Origin: Larix sibirica | Lineage: Eukaryota > Streptophyta > Pinopsida > Pinales > Pinaceae | Reading direction: 5' to 3' | Assembly (NCBI GenBank): GCA_004151065.3 | Contig: NWUY0300042195.1 | Span: 11,595 to 26,819 of the forward strand | Length of the DNA stretch: 15,225 nt | Shown here: piece after piece, positions 10,355-15,225 of the stretch | Layout of the letters: the number at the start of each line of letters is the position of its first letter | Numbering within the stretch: position 1 is the stretch's first letter | Notes under the pieces: generated by a model | Database searches by the model: none | Seen by the model: only the letters and a program-made list of their open reading frames with translations | Told to the model about the DNA's origin: nothing | Translations under genes and position numbers: made by a program

Positions 10355-12730
10355 ATGGCAAAGAATCATATCCATTCTCTGAGGGAAAACAAAGTCTTGG
10401 ACATCCAGTTGGCTGCACCATTTTCCCTGGCGACTCCATTGATAAAAAAAATTGTCCCACAAGAATTAATTGGTGAATTCATTGAGTGAGTCCTAGCTTC
10501 TTGGAGAGTACATACAAGGACCCATCCAGATCCCGAGCACGCAGATTTCATCCCAGATCCAGAAGACATCATTCTAAGGGCAAGGGAGAAATATAAATCA
10601 GGTAATCCTCCTTTAATAAGATATTTTTCTTTTCCAAAAGAAGAACCGGATTCTGTGGATACTATCACTTTCGATTTCAAATTTCAAATTTCTCTATTTA
10701 GATATAGATATGAAATAGATTTGAGGAAAGTGGTGTTTGATGAGGCAAAATTCCAAACACATGTCTTAGTATCTTTATGGGAGAATTTTCAATCCACAGA
10801 GGAAGAAAAGGTCAAAGAATAAAGAAAATACCCCCTTCTCTTCCTTGGAGAAACAAGTGAAGATAAAAATATCCAAGCCTCCCCCGTCACTACATAGAGA
10901 CACACTATTTCTTTCCACATCCCTGTTCTCGGTCCTACTGCAACTCAAACTCCAGTCTTAGCTTAGCCCTTAAGAGCCATGGCATTCAGGTTTGCTCCTA
11001 ATTTATCCCTTCCTTCCTAGCTCCATGATCTGCCCTAGATTTATGCCTAGTGTATTTTGAGGTATGATGGAGAAGAAGGCATCACTGAACAACATGTAGA
11101 CCAGTTCAATGAATTCATAGACCTAGAAGAGGTTTATGATGATGATGTGAAAATGAGGTTGTTTTCCTATAGCTTTTCAGGAGAGGTGAAGAAGTGGATT
11201 AAATCACTTCCATCTAGGGGTATCAATAGCTATGATAGGTTTGAATAATATTTCCTAGCGATATGGAAATACAAACAGAATCCCTTGCAGATATTAACCT
11301 AATATGAGAACATAAAGAATAATAATATGGAAACTATCTAAGAGTTCTCTGCCATATTCATGAAAATGTATAACTCCATCCTTGATTATATCAAGCCTCT
11401 GATTGGTGCCGCCAAGATCCACTATGACAACTCCTTTGACATTGACTTCTCCCTTATGCTGAGAGAAAGAAGGTACCCAACCTTACCTGATATGCTAAAG
11501 GATGCTATGGAAATAGAAGAAAACTTGATGGACTCTGGAAAAATAAGACATAAGACTGAAACTGAGAAAAAGAAGGGCAAGGAGGAGAGCCAACTCTCCA
11601 CATCCCAATCCATGGATAACAAGTTCTATCTAATGATGAAGACCATGGAAATTTTGGTGGATAAATTGTCCCTTGATAATAGACCTGCTACAATAGAGCC
11701 TCCGGAACCTTAGATCAGAAACCACAACTTCAGAAGACCTCATGTTCCACAGATTAGACAAAGGGAGCAAAGGGACCTTAGAAATCCATAGAACCAACCA
11801 ATTAGGCCCCCTTTTGTAGAAAATATGATTGGTGGGGAGGATACAGAGTTATGAGAGGATACAGCGCCAACATAGAATCAGATCCACCACTTTGATCATG
11901 CTCAACCCCATTTTTTCTTGACAAAGGAGGAACATGACAGGTCCTCTCTCGAACTAGATTGTACTATGTTGGAAGGGGAATCAGAATAATACCAAAAGGG
12001 TTATCAAAATTCCATTCTTGAGTTCTAAAAGAAACATAACCTCAGTATTAGGAATGTGATAGTACATCCCACCAAAACCTCCTTGAACCAAAAAAAACCT
12101 AGTTAGCAGAAAAAAGAGATTCCCAAAAAGGATGACCCAAACACAAATGCACCGAATAAGGTTCAGGAGGAAGGAACCAACACTGTTAGGAAATCCCAAT
12201 AGGAAAAAAACAGTACCCCTAAGGAATTCCAAGGAGGGGAAGGTAATTCTCCCAAGAATGTCTAGGAAGGGAAAGGAGATGCCCATGTAAAAGAAGCAAA
12301 AAAGTTTCATTGATATTTCAATTTAGAAACTGAAATTTCGAAGATCAAAATCTCCATACCACTCAATGAGATGTTCAAAAATACAGAATACAAAGAGAAT
12401 ATTTTGAAGATGGTGGGAGCTGAAGGTAAAAAGAAACCAAAAACTCTAAATTTTCAAGATGACCAACCCACTCTCTTGTTTGGTCCTCATGTGGAAAAGA
12501 GTAAAGATGATGAGGTGCCTCCTTTCTAAATCAGTATAAACATTCACGATCATGTGTTGCACAATGTCATGCTGGACTCAGGGGATTCTCACAACCTCAT
12601 GCCTAAATATGTGGTGGATAGCATGGGGATGGAAATCACTAGTCCCTACCAAGACCTGTTTTCTTTCGATTCAAGAAGAGTGCAATGCTTGGGTTTGATC
12701 AAAGGCATGGTGGTAATGCTAGGTATTTGA
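10355..12730 (+). pseudogene. Ty3/Gypsy gag-protease, 21 internal stops, no frameshift
   Basis: From ATG 10355 a single frame of about 792 codons reads to TGA 12728. Order: an N-terminal region (residues 1-230, with THPDPEHADFIPDPEDIILR); the Retrotrans_gag capsid domain (about 235-390, with QHVDQFNEFIDLEEV, FSGEVKKWIKSLPSRG and LMLRERRYPTLPDML); a charged Lys/Glu/Gln-rich linker with no CCHC knuckle; and an aspartic protease (about 725-792) with active site DSG at 12575-12583, in DSGDSHNLMP, followed by DLFSFDSRRVQCLGLIKG. The family usually has Ala after DSG; here it is Asp. Stops lie at 10487, 10820, 10895, 10964, 11018, 11036, 11048, 11246, 11300, 11339, 11711, 11789, 11852, 11873, 11987, 12026, 12104, 12200, 12263, 12311 and 12527: 7 TAA, 11 TAG and 3 TGA. 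Homology stops after the protease core, and reverse transcriptase and integrase are missing. Confidence 0.9.
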
Positions 12731-12935
12731 AGATTCATTATTGATGCATATTGCACAAGGTTTGTAGAAATGTTACAATGATAATACAATTGAGAAACTC
12801 TACTTGCAATACTCTATGTTTATGTTCAATGTGATGAATGCTTGTAACTATTGCATGTAATTAATTTCATATGATGCTATTATTAATGTTACTCCTGTTA
12901 CTGTTAAGTAATGATATGCTACATCTTAAATGAAT
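12731..12935. other. AT-rich junction between two convergent Gypsy fragments
   Basis: Nothing recognisable is encoded. The plus-strand protease loses similarity at about 12725, and the minus-strand Gypsy frame fades near 12935. A few codons after 12728 (FIIDA...) could be a decayed continuation of the plus-strand protease. Confidence 0.4.
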
Positions 12936-15225
12936 GAATAATGGATCTGTCAAATGTATGATTCACATCCCTTCAGCACTGTAGAAACTTGGCTCATGTA
13001 TCCCCCTCTAATACCTTGGGTGAGATGTCATATGTTCAAAGGTGATGCCAAAAGGGTTGATGTCTGGTGATTTATTGATGCGATTTATGTTGAAACCTGG
13101 GTCTTCCCATGTACCAACAAAGTGACGACTGAGACGAGGACAAACTCATTGTGGGCCATCGGTTTTGAAAACATTTCTCAGTAGGGTGGAGTGAGGTACC
13201 ACAGAAGTATACCCAAAGTAACCCCAGGAAGATTCGGCTAAGCCATAAATGGTGTCCATTGCACTCCCATTTTGGGTTATGAGAATGATATATAAAATAT
13301 GGGAGGAACTTACTAACTCGACGTTTTTTCAATTCCATGAATTGTTGGAGGTGTTGATGATGTCGATTTGGTGTTAGAGTTATTTTCAGAGGTGAAAATG
13401 GTGCACATAAGGCCATCTATCAATGCAGTTATTTTAGGAAGAGGGATTAAATATACCCCTAGCAGTTTGGAGTCTTTGTACACTCCTGGGAATATATCAA
13501 TGTAAGGGGGTTGACTTGTTCCTCCTATAGTGGATAGCACATTTTTAGCGGTTGACTTGTTCCGCTTATAGTGGATAGCACATTTTTAGGGGTTGGTGTT
13601 TGTATGAGGGTCATGGTAGTTGAGCTAGTTGAGGATGACTATCTTTCGTATCATCATGATATAGAAGAGTGAAGAGGAAACCTCCTTCATAGAGTACATA
13701 TAAATATGACCTAAAAGGATATTATATTTGAGTTGGGCATCTACTACTTCGATATCAATCATTACTATTTTTCCTCTAGCTCAATGGGGACATTCTAATA
13801 TAATCCCCTAGGTTTTGATGGTCTCCCATAATATGTGCGAAGGGCGATAGATGGGGGAACTAGGTCAGGTGAACCCAATTGTTTCAAGACATTAGATGAC
13901 ATGGCGCATGTGGATGGGCCTTCATTGATAATGCATCGATGAATCATAATGTTTTTTATGAGGGTAGTTGTGGTGCACCTTTGTTGAAATCAAAGGTCAT
14001 TAGGCATGAGTCTGGAGGGTTGATGGGTGTTGAGTGCATTAAGTAATGTCTTCCATTGAGTTGGAAAACACTATAGCACCTCTAACATGGGCATGTAAAA
14101 TGGTGACTAAGCTAAGTCATCCATAATACTATAGTTGTGGGATGCTTTCATATGAGGGTTATGGGGGGTGTTCCTAGGAGGAACCTTTGGGATCCTTGGG
14201 ATTTGTTCACCACCTGGATGTGGTATTTGAAAATGCCCCCTAAAGGGGTAGGTACTTCCTCCACTTTTGGGGGTTCAGGATAGCCATAGCCTTTGGCTTG
14301 ATTCTATAGGTTGATATCTTCCATGTTCATGTAAATATTCTAGAAGGAGCCATTGCTGGGGAGGAGGGCCCACCTACTGATTAAAAATCCCTTGGTTGGA
14401 AAAGGGTTTAAGTAAGATAGTGGTTTGTGGTCGTGGAACATTAGGTGACTAAGGAGGATTAACTACAATATTTTTCCTTGTTTCCACCAATTGTTGACAT
14501 TCGAGGATGAGTGGACAATGGTGAGTATAGTGACCATTATCTCCATAAATTGAGCAAGAATAGTTTGTGCTCAGATTATTCTTCTTACCTTGTTATGCTT
14601 TTGTTAGGGAGGGGGGTTTCCCCCTTTCCCCTACTGTTGGTTCTGTTTGTTCTTACCTTTCTTCTTCCCCTATTTTTGAGGATTTTGGGGGGGTAGTTGT
14701 GTTCAACCGCTCAAACTATTGAGCTTGTTGCACAAAACAAGGTTGTACTAAATTGACCCCCATGTGTGGTATGGGGGCAAAACCAAAAGGACACGAAAAC
14801 AAGTAATAAGGATATACCCTTGTGGTGGGATATACACATTATTCACTCCATATGATGTGGATGTAGGAGTTATTTGTGCCATTTACGGTGGAGGTATCAA
14901 CGATGCTTAGCTTGTGTTGGGGTAAGTAGGATTGTAGGGTCCATATTGTAGCTGTCCAAATTGAGGATTTGGTACAGTTGTAGGCATTGTGGACATGGGA
15001 GGGGTGGAGGGGTACTAAATTGCCATATTGGATGGCATAGCAGTCGGGGGGAGGGGGAACCCTTCCCTGCTGAGAAATGGAACCAATAATCCCATTCGTT
15101 GAATGTGACGACCCCGCATATGTGGGATCCAAAGATCAATTCCGAGGGGCATCATGTAGGATGGTGTATAAGTAACCTGATTGTGCATAAACGAGGTCGA
15201 AATGTTGGGCCTTTAGGATGGCATC
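12936..15225 (-). pseudogene. Second Ty3/Gypsy gag-protease, decayed and cut by the window edge
   Basis: Read from 15225 downward on the minus strand. The first part is the end of gag (KAQHFDLVYAQSGYLYTILH near the edge), a Pro/Gln-rich stretch, and a zinc knuckle at 14556-14515 (CSIYGDNGHYTHHC) in which the second Cys is Tyr. Next come MDDLA and LEVL...CFPTQWK (about 14130-14045), a conserved pre-protease segment. The protease follows, with INEGPSTCAMS at about 13930-13900 and VVDAQLKYNILLG further on. Relatives have Asp-Glu-Gly at the active site; here the Asp (codon 13926-13924) is Asn. Downstream lie GGTSQPPYIDIFPGVYKDS and NPFGITFEHMTSHPRY. Several frameshifts (near 14200, 13590-13510 and 13325) and stops break it. 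Stops such as 13797-13795 (TAG) fall where relatives have Gln. It is a different family from the plus-strand Gypsy. No reverse transcriptase is reached. Confidence 0.8.
13510..13591. repeat. 41-bp tandem duplication in the second Gypsy gene
   Basis: GTTGACTTGTTCC followed by TATAGTGGATAGCACATTTT occurs twice with a 41-bp step (TTGAC at 13511 and 13552) and few mismatches. Since 41 is not a multiple of three, it shifts the minus-strand frame: the same sequence is read once as KCAIHYKRNKST and once as KNVLSTIGGTSQ. Confidence 0.9.

Noticed and set aside
10366-10680. Minus-strand open frame of 104 codons
   Set aside because: It is antisense to the N-terminal part of the Gypsy gag, which is better supported by length, the primer-binding site and downstream domains.
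10355-12730. UAA/UAG read as glutamine (altered genetic code) as the reason for Gln-like stops without frameshifts
   Set aside because: TGA stops occur in the same frame and in the 7143-8903 gene. The other elements also carry frameshifts, lost catalytic and zinc-binding residues and out-of-frame duplications. CAA and CAG are still used widely. Plant-type retroelements with depleted CpG fit deamination better.
12725-12955. Possible MITE: inverted arms of about 17-19 bp (TTTGAAGATTCATTATT and its near-complement at 12936-12954) around an AT-rich core
   Set aside because: The right arm lies within the decayed reading frame of the minus-strand Gypsy gene, no target-site duplication is visible, and AT-rich sequence gives such matches by chance.
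13072-13416. 114-codon minus-strand open frame as a separate gene
   Set aside because: It is an alternative frame across the downstream part of the second Gypsy gene, created by frameshifts near 13325 and the 41-bp duplication.

Overview
The window looks like a repeat-rich stretch of a land-plant nuclear genome. It is AT-rich and contains no intact gene, tRNA or rRNA that I can see. It consists of decayed LTR-retrotransposon pieces in both orientations. The gag/protease families resemble those common in large plant genomes. My impression is a gymnosperm-like genome, but no search was run.

Layout. 1-930: noncoding, with a Copia-style LTR-like stretch around 537-586. 974-3020: a ~1 kb segment present twice in direct orientation at about 99.5% identity, the copies separated only by one N at 2034. 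3215-6340 (minus): a broken reading frame of about 1,000 codons for a large, partly coiled-coil protein I do not recognise. 6601-6795 and 9050-9325: two arrays of one 52-62 bp repeat family whose units contain a palindrome. Between them, 7143-8903 (plus) is a broken ~560-codon gag-like gene with a C-terminal coiled coil. 9326-10304: LTR-like and leader sequence with a TATA box. 10308-10325: a degraded Ty3/Gypsy primer-binding site. 10355-12730 (plus): a Ty3/Gypsy gag-protease frame with 21 internal stops and no frameshift. 12936-15225 (minus): a second, different Ty3/Gypsy gag-protease, running off the right edge. The two Gypsy fragments converge tail to tail, and neither reaches reverse transcriptase.

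The common thread is decay by transitions. Internal stops are nearly all where CAA, CAG, CGA or TGG would fit. CpG is strongly depleted. The Gypsy primer-binding site differs from the usual plant sequence by four G-to-A changes. All five substitutions between the ~1 kb copies are transitions. This fits long-term deamination of methylated cytosine in silenced elements. The best candidates for something undescribed are the large minus-strand protein, and the gag-like/coiled-coil gene bracketed by palindromic arrays.
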